DNA of 64,000 nucleotides from Paracoccus beibuensis (GTDB lineage: Bacteria; Pseudomonadota; Alphaproteobacteria; Rhodobacterales; Rhodobacteraceae). Location: contig NZ_JAOTBD010000011.1 of NCBI RefSeq assembly GCF_026162625.1, positions 1 through 64,000 on the forward strand, in the 5' to 3' direction. This document shows positions 48,437-57,800 of this stretch, piece after piece (positions within the stretch are counted from its first letter, which is position 1; every line of letters begins with the position of its first letter). Below the pieces are notes generated by a model. The model made no database searches. It worked only from the letters and a program-made list of their open reading frames with translations, and was not told where the DNA came from. The translations under genes were made by a program, and so were the position numbers.

Positions 48437-48841
48437 ATGGACAGGAATGAACGCATCAGGGCCCGCGCGCACGAGATCTGGGAAAGCGAGGGCTGCCCAG
48501 AGGGCCGCGAGTCCGAGCACTGGATGCGTGCCGAGGCCGAGATCAGCGACGAGGAAGTCGCCGAAGGCCCGCAGGGCGCGGTGACGCTCCGCGATGCCGG
48601 TGCCGACGTTGACGGGACAGAGGTTCCGGCCGAGGAAGCCGGCGTAACCTCGATCGACAATCCCGTAGAGACCGACGACCTGATCGCGGCGGAACGGTCG
48701 GACATGGCGTCGGGCGATCTTGATGCGACGCCTCCGGCCGAGGAACAGACGGCTGCCAAATCGGCTGCGCCCAGGAAGCGGGCCGCGGCGACGAAGCCCC
48801 GCGCAACCAAACCGCGGGCCAAGCGGACTCCTACCGAATAG
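48437..48841 (+). CDS. DUF2934 protein with a histone-H1-like tail
   Basis: 134 residues from the ATG at 48437, which follows GGAGG. The N-terminus is a DUF2934 domain (RNERIRARAHEIWESEGCPE, ESEHWMRAEAEI). A low-complexity acidic middle is followed by a basic tail of repeated Lys-Pro-Arg-Ala (RAAATKPRATKPRAKRTPTE), which resembles histone H1-like or AlgP-like tails and may bind nucleic acid. DUF2934 genes often sit next to glgX or trehalose genes in alphaproteobacteria, as here. The function is unknown. Confidence 0.75.
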   Translation: MDRNERIRARAHEIWESEGCPEGRESEHWMRAEAEISDEEVAEGPQGAVTLRDAGADVDGTEVPAEEAGVTSIDNPVETDDLIAAERSDMASGDLDATPPAEEQTAAKSAAPRKRAAATKPRATKPRAKRTPTE

Positions 48842-48856
48842 GTCACGACGGTCCCG

Positions 48857-48879
48857 GGCCCCGATCGGGCGCCGGGGCC
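48857..48879. terminator. GC hairpin after the glycogen operon
   Basis: GGCCCCG at 48857-48863 pairs with CGGGGCC at 48873-48879 around a nine-base loop, 16 bp after the stop of the DUF2934 gene. No T-run follows. Likely end of the trehalose/glycogen transcript, with modest certainty. Confidence 0.4.
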
Positions 48880-48953
48880 ATTGGTTGCGCGGAACAAAGC
48901 GCGTGCTGCCATGTTGAACGCGCCACGGCATCGGCCGCAGAAGGGGCAGACCA

Positions 48954-49244
48954 ATGACAACCAACGACCCACGTCCATCCGACGGTGCAACCCACGAAAC
49001 CCCGCAGGTCCATGGCAGCCATGGGCCGGTCGATCCGTCCAGCGGCGACCCTATCACACCTGGTCAGGCGCAGGTCGGCGAGGCGGGCATCGACCGCTCG
49101 GCCGGAGAGACCGGCGCGCCGAGCGACATGGACTATTATCGCACTACGCAGAAGACGGGGGCACGGCTGGCCCTTGGGACCATCGCCATCCCGGTCGTCC
49201 TGGTCATCGTGGTCGCCATCGCCATGATCCTGCTTCGGCCCTGA
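48954..49244 (+). CDS. small single-span membrane protein
   Basis: 96 residues. A hydrophilic N-terminal region rich in Pro, Gly, His and Asp is followed by one membrane segment near the C-terminus (LALGTIAIPVVLVIVVAIAM) that leaves only a few residues outside. It would be a tail-anchored inner-membrane protein. AAGGGG lies upstream of the ATG. Its stop is only 12 bases from the convergent mannitol dehydrogenase stop, with a short CTGAC/GTCAG dyad spanning both. Family not recognised. Confidence 0.6.
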   Translation: MTTNDPRPSDGATHETPQVHGSHGPVDPSSGDPITPGQAQVGEAGIDRSAGETGAPSDMDYYRTTQKTGARLALGTIAIPVVLVIVVAIAMILLRP

Positions 49245-49256
49245 CCGCGGCCGGCG

Positions 49257-50723
49257 TCAGCCGATATAGCGCGCCAGCATCGCACGGACGCCGTCCCGAT
49301 GCAGGCTTGCCAGCGCGGCGGCAAAGGCAGTCACCAGCGTCGCGTTGTCGCCGAGGTCGCCGAAGACAGCGCGGTTGTCCAGGAACGCCTGAGGATTATC
49401 ACGCGCGGCCTGGGCATGCGCTTTGAGGACAGCATGGCTGTCGTCGTTCGGCGCCATCGCCTCTCCGGCCTCGGTTGTGCCCTCGCAATAGCGGCACCAG
49501 AGTGCAAGCTCCAGCGCCAGCCCGTCGATCGGCGCGCCGGCCGCCAGACGGTCGCGCAGCGTCGGCAGGATGAACTTGGGCTGGCGGTTCGACCCGTCGA
49601 GGCACAGCCGCGGGATCGTGTCGCCGATCTGCGGGTTTGAAAAGCGAGACACGATCAGGCCCAGGTACTCGTCGTAGCTGACGCCGGGGATCGGCTGCAG
49701 CGTCGGAATGATCTCTCGCGTTTCCAGCGCCCGTAGCCAAGCGGCGATCTGGTCGTCAGCCATCGCGTCATGCACGAAGTGATGCCCCAGCAGTGCCGAG
49801 GCATAGGCGATGGCCGCATGCCCGCCGTTCAGGATGCGCAGCTTCATCAGCTCGTGACGGGTCACGTCCTCGACGAACTCGACGCCGACGGTTTCCATCG
49901 CGGGGCGGCCTTGGGGAAAGCGGTCCTCCAGCACCCATTGCCGGAACGGTTCGCAGACGACCGGGGCCGCGTCGCTGATCCCGAAGCGGTCACGCACCAG
50001 CGCGCGCTCGCGGTCCGAGGTCGCTGGCGTGATGCAGTCGACCATGCCGCAGGGGAAGGCCACGTTGGCGGTGATCCAGTCGGCAAATGCCGGATCGGAC
50101 AGCCGCGCCAGGCCGACTACCGTGCGGGCGCAGACATGGCCGTTTTCGGGCAGGTTGTCGCAGGACAGGACCGTGACGGGCGGCACGCCCGCGGCCCGCC
50201 GCGCCCGCAGCGCCGCAAGGATCATCCCGAAGACGCTACGCGGATCGTCCGGATGTTCGGCGTCATGGACCATATCGGGATGCGTGGCATCGAAGTCGTC
50301 CGTCTTGGCGTCGACATAGTATCCGCCCTCGGTGATGGTCAGCGAGACGATGCGGATCGCCGGATCGGCCATGGCCGCGATCGTTGCGGCCGGATCCACG
50401 TCCACGAAGTCGATCATGGACCCCAACACCCGCGCCGACAGGCCCTCGGGGTCAAGTTCGACCAGCGTCGTCAGCCAGTCTTGCGCCCGCAGGCGGTCAC
50501 GCATCGCCGCATCGCCCGGGCGCACGCCGGCGCCGACCAGCGCCCAGTCATGGCCTTGGCCCGACTGGAACAGCCGGTCGAGATACCAGGCCAGGTGCGC
50601 GCGGTGAAAGTTGCCGACGCCCACATGCAGTATGCCGCGGGTCAGCGCGGCGCGGTCATAGCCGGGGCGGGCGACCTCGTCGGACAGATGGGGCAGGGCG
50701 GCTTGCGTCAGGGGGGTGGCCAT
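49257..50723 (-). CDS. mtlK: mannitol dehydrogenase family protein (polyol 2-dehydrogenase)
   Basis: Oxidises mannitol, arabitol or sorbitol to the ketose with NAD. It has 488 residues. The N-terminal Rossmann domain starts GILHVGVGNFHRAHLAWYLD. SLTITEGGYYVDAKTDDFDA, VLSCDNLPENGHVCARTVVG and FPCGMVDCITPATSDRERAL follow. The catalytic stretch is MKLRILNGGHAAIAYASALL, with the Lys, Asn and His that define this long-chain zinc-independent family. It is the last gene of the minus-strand polyol ABC operon, 75 bp after the ATPase gene. The symbol follows the equivalent Rhodobacter sphaeroides arrangement; the substrate is inferred. Confidence 0.85.
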   Translation of the reverse strand: MATPLTQAALPHLSDEVARPGYDRAALTRGILHVGVGNFHRAHLAWYLDRLFQSGQGHDWALVGAGVRPGDAAMRDRLRAQDWLTTLVELDPEGLSARVLGSMIDFVDVDPAATIAAMADPAIRIVSLTITEGGYYVDAKTDDFDATHPDMVHDAEHPDDPRSVFGMILAALRARRAAGVPPVTVLSCDNLPENGHVCARTVVGLARLSDPAFADWITANVAFPCGMVDCITPATSDRERALVRDRFGISDAAPVVCEPFRQWVLEDRFPQGRPAMETVGVEFVEDVTRHELMKLRILNGGHAAIAYASALLGHHFVHDAMADDQIAAWLRALETREIIPTLQPIPGVSYDEYLGLIVSRFSNPQIGDTIPRLCLDGSNRQPKFILPTLRDRLAAGAPIDGLALELALWCRYCEGTTEAGEAMAPNDDSHAVLKAHAQAARDNPQAFLDNRAVFGDLGDNATLVTAFAAALASLHRDGVRAMLARYIG

Positions 50724-50798
50724 GGCCGGACCTCTTGTCAGGGCGCCACCGGCGCGTGTCTGGCGCGGGGCAGGGTCTATCGGGCAGCGGTGGACGGA

Positions 50799-51803
<1,005 letters not shown>

Positions 51804-51813
51804 GGTCGTCCCC

Positions 51814-52638
51814 TTATTTCACCGCGCCGAAGGTCAGGCCGCGGACAAGTTGTTTCTGGCTGAACCAGCCCAGGATCAGGATCGGCGCGATGGCCAGGAC
51901 GGACGCCGCCGACAGCTTGGCCCAGAACAGCCCCTGCGGGCTTGAGAAGCTGGCGATGAAGGCGGACAGCGGCGCCGCGTTGGTTGTCGTCAGCTGGATC
52001 GTCCAGAACGCCTCGTTCCAGGCCAGGATGACGTTCAAGAGCAGCGTCGAGGCGATGCCCGGGATCGCCATCGGCGTCAGGACATGGATGATCTCGTCCC
52101 GCAGGGTCGCGCCGTCCATGCGCGCGGCCTCCAGGATCTCGCCGGGGATCTCTCGGAAGTAGGTATAGAGCATCCAGACCACGATCGGCAGGTTGATCAG
52201 CATCAGCATGACCGTCAGGCCGATCCGCGTGTCCATCAGGCCGGTGCGCAGGAAGATCAGGTAGATCGGCACCAGCACCGCCACGGCGGGCATCATCTTT
52301 GTGGACAGCATCCACATCAGAATGTCCTTGGTCCGCTTGGTGGGCGAGAACGCCATCGCCCAGGCCGCGGGGATCGCCACGACCAGCGCCAGCAACGTGG
52401 AGCCGATCGACAGGATCACCGAGTTGGTGAAGGGCTTCCAATAGTCGTTCTGGGTCTGGACGGCGCGAAAGCTTTCCAGCGTGAAGGACGGGATCAGGTC
52501 AAAGCCTGCAATGGCCTCCTGTTCCGATTTCAGGCTGGTGATGATCGTGTAGAGGATCGGGAAGAAGATCAGCAGGGCGACGATCCAGGCGGCGACGGTA
52601 TAGCCGACCTTGGCGCGGGATGAGACGGCGCGGGCCAT
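51814..52638 (-). CDS. smoG: polyol ABC transporter permease, second subunit
   Basis: An inner-membrane channel subunit, 274 residues with six membrane segments. The first is [20 protein letters not shown]; the coupling loop [20 protein letters not shown] is the conserved EAA motif. [20 protein letters not shown] and a basic C-terminus are typical of MalG/SmoG-type proteins. It starts ten bases after the end of the first permease gene, so the two are coupled. Confidence 0.88.
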   Translation of the reverse strand: MARAVSSRAKVGYTVAAWIVALLIFFPILYTIITSLKSEQEAIAGFDLIPSFTLESFRAVQTQNDYWKPFTNSVILSIGSTLLALVVAIPAAWAMAFSPTKRTKDILMWMLSTKMMPAVAVLVPIYLIFLRTGLMDTRIGLTVMLMLINLPIVVWMLYTYFREIPGEILEAARMDGATLRDEIIHVLTPMAIPGIASTLLLNVILAWNEAFWTIQLTTTNAAPLSAFIASFSSPQGLFWAKLSAASVLAIAPILILGWFSQKQLVRGLTFGAVK

Positions 52639-52648
52639 GTGATGCTCC

Positions 52649-53518
52649 TCAATCCAGGTTCTTGCCGACGGCGCGCATCAGGAAGATGGCGACCAGGTTG
52701 GCCAGGATCACCGCGATGATCCCCCCGGCGGCGGCACCGCCGATGTCGAAGTTCAGCCGTGCGGCGCGATAGATCAGGTAGGTCAGGTTGGTCGAGGCAT
52801 TTCCTGGACCGCCGTTGGTCGTCACCAGGATCTCGGCATAGATGCCCAGAAGGAAGATCGTCTGGATCAGGATCACCACGGTGATGGCGCGGGCCATGTG
52901 CGGCAGCGTCAGGTGGATGAAGCGCGACAACGCGCCGGCGCCGTCCATCTCGGCCGCTTCCATCTGTTCGCCGTCCAGCGATTGCAGCGCGGTCAGCAGG
53001 ATCAGCGTGGCGAAGGGCAGCCATTGCCAGGCCACGATGATGATGATCGAGGTCAGCGGGAACTGCGCGAACCAGTCCACCGGCTGCGCGCCGAAGAACT
53101 TCGCGATGTCGGCGAAGACGCCATAGGAGGGGTGCATGATCATGTTCTTCCAGATCAGCGCCGCGACCGGCGGCATGACGAAGAACGGCGAGATGATCAG
53201 GATCCGGACGATCCCCTGTCCCCAGATCGGCTTGTCGATCAGCAGCGCGATGGCGATGCCGCCCACGACCGTGATGACCAGGACGCCCAGCACCAGCACC
53301 AGCGTATTGCGGATCGCGTCGAAGAAAGCCGGATCCGTATAGAAATAGCGATAGTTGAACCAGCCCGCCCAGCTTGTGCCCGCCGGGTTCAGCAGGTTGT
53401 AGTTCAGGAACGAATAATACAGCGTCATCCCCAGCGGGACGATCATCCAGATCAGCAGCAGGATGATTGCGGGTGCGCGCATCAGGCGCGCAAGACTTGC
53501 GGTCTGGCGGGTGGCCAT
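52649..53518 (-). CDS. smoF: polyol ABC transporter permease, first subunit
   Basis: 289 residues, MalF/SmoF-type. Membrane segments include APAIILLLIWMIVPLGMTLY and VLVLGVLVITVVGGIAIALL. The coupling loop is QMEAAEMDGAGALSRFIHLT. The pair GPGNASTNLTYLIYRAARLN and GGAAAGGIIAVILANLVAIF closes the protein. It follows the binding-protein gene by 59 bp and precedes smoG by 10 bp. Confidence 0.88.
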   Translation of the reverse strand: MATRQTASLARLMRAPAIILLLIWMIVPLGMTLYYSFLNYNLLNPAGTSWAGWFNYRYFYTDPAFFDAIRNTLVLVLGVLVITVVGGIAIALLIDKPIWGQGIVRILIISPFFVMPPVAALIWKNMIMHPSYGVFADIAKFFGAQPVDWFAQFPLTSIIIIVAWQWLPFATLILLTALQSLDGEQMEAAEMDGAGALSRFIHLTLPHMARAITVVILIQTIFLLGIYAEILVTTNGGPGNASTNLTYLIYRAARLNFDIGGAAAGGIIAVILANLVAIFLMRAVGKNLD

Positions 53519-53577
53519 GGCTTGCGTCCTTGCGATGGGGAGGTGCGCCGCCCCGAACCGGGACGGCGCGGAACCGC

Positions 53578-54903
53578 TTACTTAGGATAGCCCGCCCGGG
53601 CCATTTCGCGTGCCGTCGCGGATTGCGCTGCGGCCAGCGCATCATCCGCCGACGTCTGACCCGCCAGCGCGGCCGAGAAGGTCTGCCCGACCATCGTGCC
53701 GATGCCCTGGAATTCGGGGATCGCGACGAATTGGCCGCCAGTGTACGGGATGTCCTGGACCGAGGCCTTCTGCGTATCGGCCGAATTGATCGCTTCCAGC
53801 GTCATCGCGGCAAAGGGCGCGGCCTCCTGGTATTCGGGGTTCTCGTAGAGCGAGGTCCGCGTGCCCGGAGGTGCGGCGCGCCAGCCTTCGGCCTCGGCCA
53901 CCATGTTGGTGTATTCCTTGCTGGTCGCCCATGCCACGAAGGTCTTGGCGGCGTCCTGCTTCTGGCTGGAGGCCGGGATCGCCAGGTTCCAGGCCCAGAG
54001 CCAGTTGCCGTGGTTGTCGACGCCTTCCTTGTTGGGGAACTGCGCAAAACCCACGCTGTCGGCGACAGTTGAGTCCTCGGGGTCGGTCACGAAGCTGGCG
54101 GCGACGGTGGCGTCGATCCACATGCCGCACTTGCCCTGCTGGAACAGCGACAGGTTCTCGTTGAAGCCGTTGGACGACGCGCCCGGAGGCCCGTATTCGT
54201 TCATCAGCGTCAGGTAGTCGGTCAGCGTTTCCTGCCATTCGGGGCTGTCGAACTGGGGCGCCCAATCGGCGTCGAACCAGCGCGCGCCATAGCTGTTGGC
54301 CATGGCGGTCAGGAACGCCATGTTTTCACCCCAGCCCGGCTTGCCGCGCAGGCAGATGCCATAGACCTCGTTGTCCTTGTCGGTCATCGCCTCGGCGGCG
54401 GTCTTGATATCGGTCCAGGTCGGGTTGTCGGGAATGGTGACGCCTGCGGCCTCGGCCAGGTCGGTGCGGTACATCACCATCGCCGATTCGGCATAGAACG
54501 GCGCGGCATAGAGCGTGCCGTCCACCGACAGCGCCTCGCGGACAGCGGGGACAAGGTCATCGACGTCGTATTCCGCGGGCAGGTCGTCCAGCGGGGTCAG
54601 CCAGTCCTGGCGCGCCCAGATCGGAACCTCGTAGGTGCCGATGGTCAGGACGTCGTACTGACCGCCATTCGTGGCGATGTCGGTCGTCACGCGCTCGCGC
54701 AGGATGTTCTCCTCGAGCGTGACCCATTCCAGCGTGATGTCCGGGTTCTTTTCGGTGAAATCCTGAGTCAGCGACTGCATGCGGATCATGTCGCCGTTGT
54801 TCACGGTGGCGATCGTCAGCGTCACGGGGTCCTGCGCGGCAGCCGCGCCGCCCACTGCGCACAGGGCCGTAGCGCCCAGAAGGGCGCGGAAAGTCGAGTT
54901 CAT
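53578..54903 (-). CDS. smoE: polyol-binding periplasmic protein
   Basis: The substrate-binding protein of the polyol importer, 441 residues. The start at 54903 follows GGGAGGAC and gives a clean signal peptide (MNSTFRALLGATALCAVGG, cleaved after AAAAQ); the longer upstream frame has no such start. The mature protein shows the MalE-like fold of family 1 (LTIATVNNGDMIRMQSLTQD, DVLTIGTYEVPIWARQDWLT, GKCGMWIDATVAASFV, WAWNLAIPASSQKQDAAKTF). A single binding protein serves the two permeases and SmoK. Sorbitol or mannitol is the likely ligand by context. Confidence 0.88.
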   Translation of the reverse strand: MNSTFRALLGATALCAVGGAAAAQDPVTLTIATVNNGDMIRMQSLTQDFTEKNPDITLEWVTLEENILRERVTTDIATNGGQYDVLTIGTYEVPIWARQDWLTPLDDLPAEYDVDDLVPAVREALSVDGTLYAAPFYAESAMVMYRTDLAEAAGVTIPDNPTWTDIKTAAEAMTDKDNEVYGICLRGKPGWGENMAFLTAMANSYGARWFDADWAPQFDSPEWQETLTDYLTLMNEYGPPGASSNGFNENLSLFQQGKCGMWIDATVAASFVTDPEDSTVADSVGFAQFPNKEGVDNHGNWLWAWNLAIPASSQKQDAAKTFVAWATSKEYTNMVAEAEGWRAAPPGTRTSLYENPEYQEAAPFAAMTLEAINSADTQKASVQDIPYTGGQFVAIPEFQGIGTMVGQTFSAALAGQTSADDALAAAQSATAREMARAGYPK

Positions 54904-54947
54904 GGTGTCCTCCCTTGCCGGTTGGGCAATTGCCCCTCCGATGGGCA

Positions 54948-54977
54948 TATATTCGCCTGACATTGCAAGTCTGTCAA
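54948..54977 (-). promoter_or_regulatory. promoter and candidate operator of the polyol transport genes
   Basis: On the minus strand TTGACA (54977-54972) and AATATA (54953-54948) are 18 bases apart, a good sigma-70-type promoter about 45 bp before smoE. The dyad TGACA-nine bases-TGTCA (54958-54976) lies between and over the -35, where binding by the SorC-type regulator would control transcription. Promoter is probable; the regulator assignment is inference. Confidence 0.5.
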
Positions 54978-55032
54978 CATCCCCGGAACCCCCTTTGCCA
55001 TTCGCACCAAATGAACGGCGAAAGCGGGAGTT

Positions 55033-55989
55033 TCAGCTCAGCAGACGCTCGGCCATGGCTTCGGAGGTGATCAGGCCGTTGATCAGCCGTCCCGCCAATG
55101 CTGCGCGAATCGCCGGCAGCTTGGCAAGGCCCGAGGCGACCGCGACCATCGGCCGTTCCGAGGAATGGGGCAGGGGGGCGGATGCGACGCGGCGGTTGAA
55201 GGCACAATCGATGATGTGGCCGTGTTGGTCATAGACCCAGCTGGTGATCTCGCCCACGGCGCCGGCCCCGGACAGTTCGTCCATCTCGGCGCGGGACAGG
55301 AAGCCGTCGACATGCAGGGGCGCGGTCAGGTCCATCTGGCCGATGCCGACCAGCGACAGGTCGGCCCGCGCGCAGAGGTCAATGGTGTTCCGCGCGGCCT
55401 GCTGCTGCTGCATCGCGGACAGCTCTTGCGTGCTGCTTGCCAGGACGGGCAGGGGATAAGGGAAATGCGGCGCGCCGATCCGCTCGGCCAGGCGGATCGT
55501 GGCGTTGTAGGGCGTGGCCGAGCCGTCGGCCATCATGTTGCCAAGCCGGGACACGACGACGTGCTGCGGGCAGGACATGATCGGCAGCTGCTCGACCATG
55601 GCGCGAAGGTTGCGGCCGGTGCCCAGGCTGACGATCCTGCGCTCGGGCGATTTCAACACGCGCTCCAGCTCGGCCGCGGCGGCGATGGCGATTCCGGTCA
55701 GAAGATCCGGCGCCTCGGGGTCCGAGGGCGCAACCTCGCAGATGCCGAGGTCGAAACGGTCGCGCAGCGCGGCCGCCAGGTCCATGCAGCGGCCGATGGG
55801 ATGATCCAGCCGGACCTTGACCAGGCGTTCGGACAGGGCCATCGCGACCAGGCGCTGCGCCGTCTGGCGACTGACGCCCATCTTGCGCGCGATCTCGTCC
55901 TGCGTGTTGCCCGCGACGTAATAGAGCCACCCGGCGCGGGCGGCATCGTCCAGCCGCGTCGATTCCGGGGTGAAGCGATTCTGGCTCAT
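55033..55989 (-). CDS. SorC-family sugar-binding transcriptional regulator, SmoC-like
   Basis: 318 residues. The N-terminal helix-turn-helix is GNTQDEIARKMGVSRQTAQR with VAMALSERLVKVRLDHP, as in SorC/DeoR-type regulators. The C-terminal domain binds a sugar phosphate or polyol effector (GIAIAAAAELERVLKSPERR, VSLGTGRNLRAMVEQLP, GHIIDCAFNRRVASAPLPH). Its ATG overlaps the stop of the HAD gene by four bases. It should regulate the downstream smo genes, likely releasing repression or activating when polyol is present. Confidence 0.87.
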   Translation of the reverse strand: MSQNRFTPESTRLDDAARAGWLYYVAGNTQDEIARKMGVSRQTAQRLVAMALSERLVKVRLDHPIGRCMDLAAALRDRFDLGICEVAPSDPEAPDLLTGIAIAAAAELERVLKSPERRIVSLGTGRNLRAMVEQLPIMSCPQHVVVSRLGNMMADGSATPYNATIRLAERIGAPHFPYPLPVLASSTQELSAMQQQQAARNTIDLCARADLSLVGIGQMDLTAPLHVDGFLSRAEMDELSGAGAVGEITSWVYDQHGHIIDCAFNRRVASAPLPHSSERPMVAVASGLAKLPAIRAALAGRLINGLITSEAMAERLLS

Positions 55990-56645
55990 GCCGGGGCCCC
56001 CTCGACCGAGGCCAGAAGGCCTAGGAAGTCGCGCCAGTCGGCAAAGCTGCGGGCGCCGTCGGGGGCGGGCTGGCCCGCCAGATGGGCGCCGCCGGCATAG
56101 TGCAGCGCGCGCATCCCTGCGGCGCGAGCGGCCTGCAATCCGGGTACACTGTCCTCGATAACCAGCGCGTGAGCGGGGTCACAGCCCATCCGGTCGGCGG
56201 CCAGCAGAAACAGGTCGGGCGCGGGCTTGCCACGTGCCACCTGACTGGCCGTGAAGACATGCGGGCCAAACCGTTCGGTCAGCCCCAGCAGCTGCAGGGT
56301 CCGGGCCACGCGCGGCGCGCTGGACGAGGTCGCCACGCAGACCGGCCGGGTCAGCGCCGTCAGCACCTCTCCGATGCGGGGCGTCGGCGTCAGGTCCACA
56401 GCGAAGCGCTCCAGCAGGCGGGCACGATAGGTCGCCTCGAACCCCTCGGGCAGGGCGCGGGCGAAGCGGTCGCGGATGCTGGCGGCGACGGTGGGGAAGC
56501 TGCGGCCCAGGAAATCGCGCCGGACGTCGTCCAGCGTAATGACGATCCCAAGCTGCGCCAGCTGGTCGATCAGCACCTCGGCCGACAGGATCTCACTGTC
56601 GGCGATCACGCCGTCGCAGTCAAAGATGATCAGGTCGATCCGCAT
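55986..56645 (-). CDS. HAD-superfamily phosphatase, beta-phosphoglucomutase-like
   Basis: 219 residues. The nucleophile motif is IIFDCDGVIADSEILSAEVL; motif II is PVCVATSSSAPRVARTLQLL; the lysine lies in GKPAPDLFLLAADRM; the acidic pair is in ALVIEDSVPGLQAARAAGMR. It has a cap domain after the first motif, as in sugar-phosphate phosphatases. It is the first gene of the minus-strand unit, preceding the regulator. It could dephosphorylate a sugar or polyol phosphate such as mannitol-1-phosphate, but substrate specificity is not visible. Confidence 0.85.
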   Translation of the reverse strand: MRIDLIIFDCDGVIADSEILSAEVLIDQLAQLGIVITLDDVRRDFLGRSFPTVAASIRDRFARALPEGFEATYRARLLERFAVDLTPTPRIGEVLTALTRPVCVATSSSAPRVARTLQLLGLTERFGPHVFTASQVARGKPAPDLFLLAADRMGCDPAHALVIEDSVPGLQAARAAGMRALHYAGGAHLAGQPAPDGARSFADWRDFLGLLASVEGAPA

Positions 56646-56721
56646 TCGTCAGGCCCCTTCAAGACCGGCAGGCATAATCCCGAATCGCGCTGCGGGGAAT
56701 AGCCGAGGCGCGGGACGGGGT

Positions 56722-56748
56722 GTTCAACAGACTTGCGATTTGTTGAAC
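56722..56748. promoter_or_regulatory. 27-bp palindromic operator, distal copy
   Basis: GTTCAACA is mirrored by TGTTGAAC across 11 bases. Each arm sits in its own nine-base palindrome, TGTTCAACA (56721-56729) and TGTTGAACA (56741-56749). The site lies in the divergent gap between the HAD and nucleotidyltransferase genes. Confidence 0.6.
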
Positions 56749-56756
56749 ATGGCCAT

Positions 56757-56783
56757 ATTCAACAGTTGACCTGACTGTTGAAC
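56757..56783. promoter_or_regulatory. 27-bp palindromic operator, overlapping the gene start
   Basis: ATTCAACAG is mirrored by CTGTTGAAC, with arms of nine matched bases. It is the same length and design as the site 35 bp upstream. Its right arm abuts the ATG at 56784, so a bound protein would block both transcription and access to the translation start. Confidence 0.6.
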
Positions 56784-57800
56784 ATGACCATGCCGACACG
56801 CCATTCCGCCCTTGCCCACGCCGCCTACCACGACCTGCTGCGGTCCCTGCGGGACGAGGGGCTACGCGACCTGCGAGGCACGCCGACGCTGGTGCGCCGC
56901 AATGGCCGCGGCTACTGGTACGACAGCTTCCGCGTCGGAACCGAGGTTCGCAAGCATTATCTGGGCGAGGACAGCCCGGACCTTGCCAGCCGCATGCACG
57001 CCCTGCGCGACGACCGCGCCCCGGCCGAGCAGCGCCGGCGCGACCGGGCGCGGCTTGTCCGCCTGTTGCGGGCCGAGGGGTTCCTGGGCCTCGACCCGAC
57101 CAGCGGCAGCCTGATGGCGGCGCTGGCGGCGTCCGGCGTCTTCCGCCTTGGCGGAACGGTGGTCGGCACCCACGCCTTTCGCCTCTACGAGGGTGAACTG
57201 AACCTGCGCCTGTCGCTGGAGCAGACAGCCCAGACCGACGACCTGGATATCGCCAGCTTTGAACGGCTGTCGCTGGCGCTGGAGGACGCCGCCGCGCCGC
57301 CGGTCCAGCAGGTCTTGGCAGATTTCGACTTTGCCCCCGCCCCCAGTCTGCAACCGGGACGGACGTGGCGATGGCGGCAGACGGCCGGCAATGCGCTGGT
57401 CGAGTTCCTGACCCCCTCTTTCGGAGAAGAGGGCCTGCGCGACCTGCCGGCGCTTGGCGTTCAGGCGCAGGCGCTGCACCATCTGAACTACCTGATCGCC
57501 GATCCGATTCCCGCCGCGATCCCCTATCGCAGCGGCGTCTTGGTCCAGGTCCCGCGCCCCGAGCGCTACGCGGTCCACAAGCTGATCGTGGCCGACCGTC
57601 GCCGGGCCGAGGATCGGATGAAGTCGGCCAAGGATCGTGCGCAGGCCGCCTACCTGATCGAGGCCCTGTCCCAGGACCGCCCGGACGACCTAGCCGAGGC
57701 GCTGGACGACGCCCGCGCCCGTGGCCCGCGCTGGCGGGACCGCATCGACGCCAGCCTGGCCCGGATGCCGGACACCGCCGCCCTGCTGGCCGCGCTTTAG
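56784..57800 (+). CDS. GSU2403-type nucleotidyltransferase-fold protein
   Basis: 338 residues of the NTP_transf_8 kind. The N-terminal region, RHSALAHAAYHDLLRSLRDE with RNGRGYWYDSFRVGTEVRKH, is typical. The nucleotidyltransferase core has FRLGGTVVGTHAFRLYEGEL and TDDLDIASFERLSLALED, where the two Asp would bind metal. VQVPRPERYAVHKLIVADRR closes the core. The biological role is unknown; related nucleotidyltransferase folds occur in toxin-antitoxin and defence systems. The start is uncertain: TTG 56778, ATG 56784 and ATG 56790 are in frame, none with a clear ribosome site. Two 27-bp palindromes cover the promoter and start, so it is tightly controlled. Confidence 0.75.
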   Translation: MTMPTRHSALAHAAYHDLLRSLRDEGLRDLRGTPTLVRRNGRGYWYDSFRVGTEVRKHYLGEDSPDLASRMHALRDDRAPAEQRRRDRARLVRLLRAEGFLGLDPTSGSLMAALAASGVFRLGGTVVGTHAFRLYEGELNLRLSLEQTAQTDDLDIASFERLSLALEDAAAPPVQQVLADFDFAPAPSLQPGRTWRWRQTAGNALVEFLTPSFGEEGLRDLPALGVQAQALHHLNYLIADPIPAAIPYRSGVLVQVPRPERYAVHKLIVADRRRAEDRMKSAKDRAQAAYLIEALSQDRPDDLAEALDDARARGPRWRDRIDASLARMPDTAALLAAL

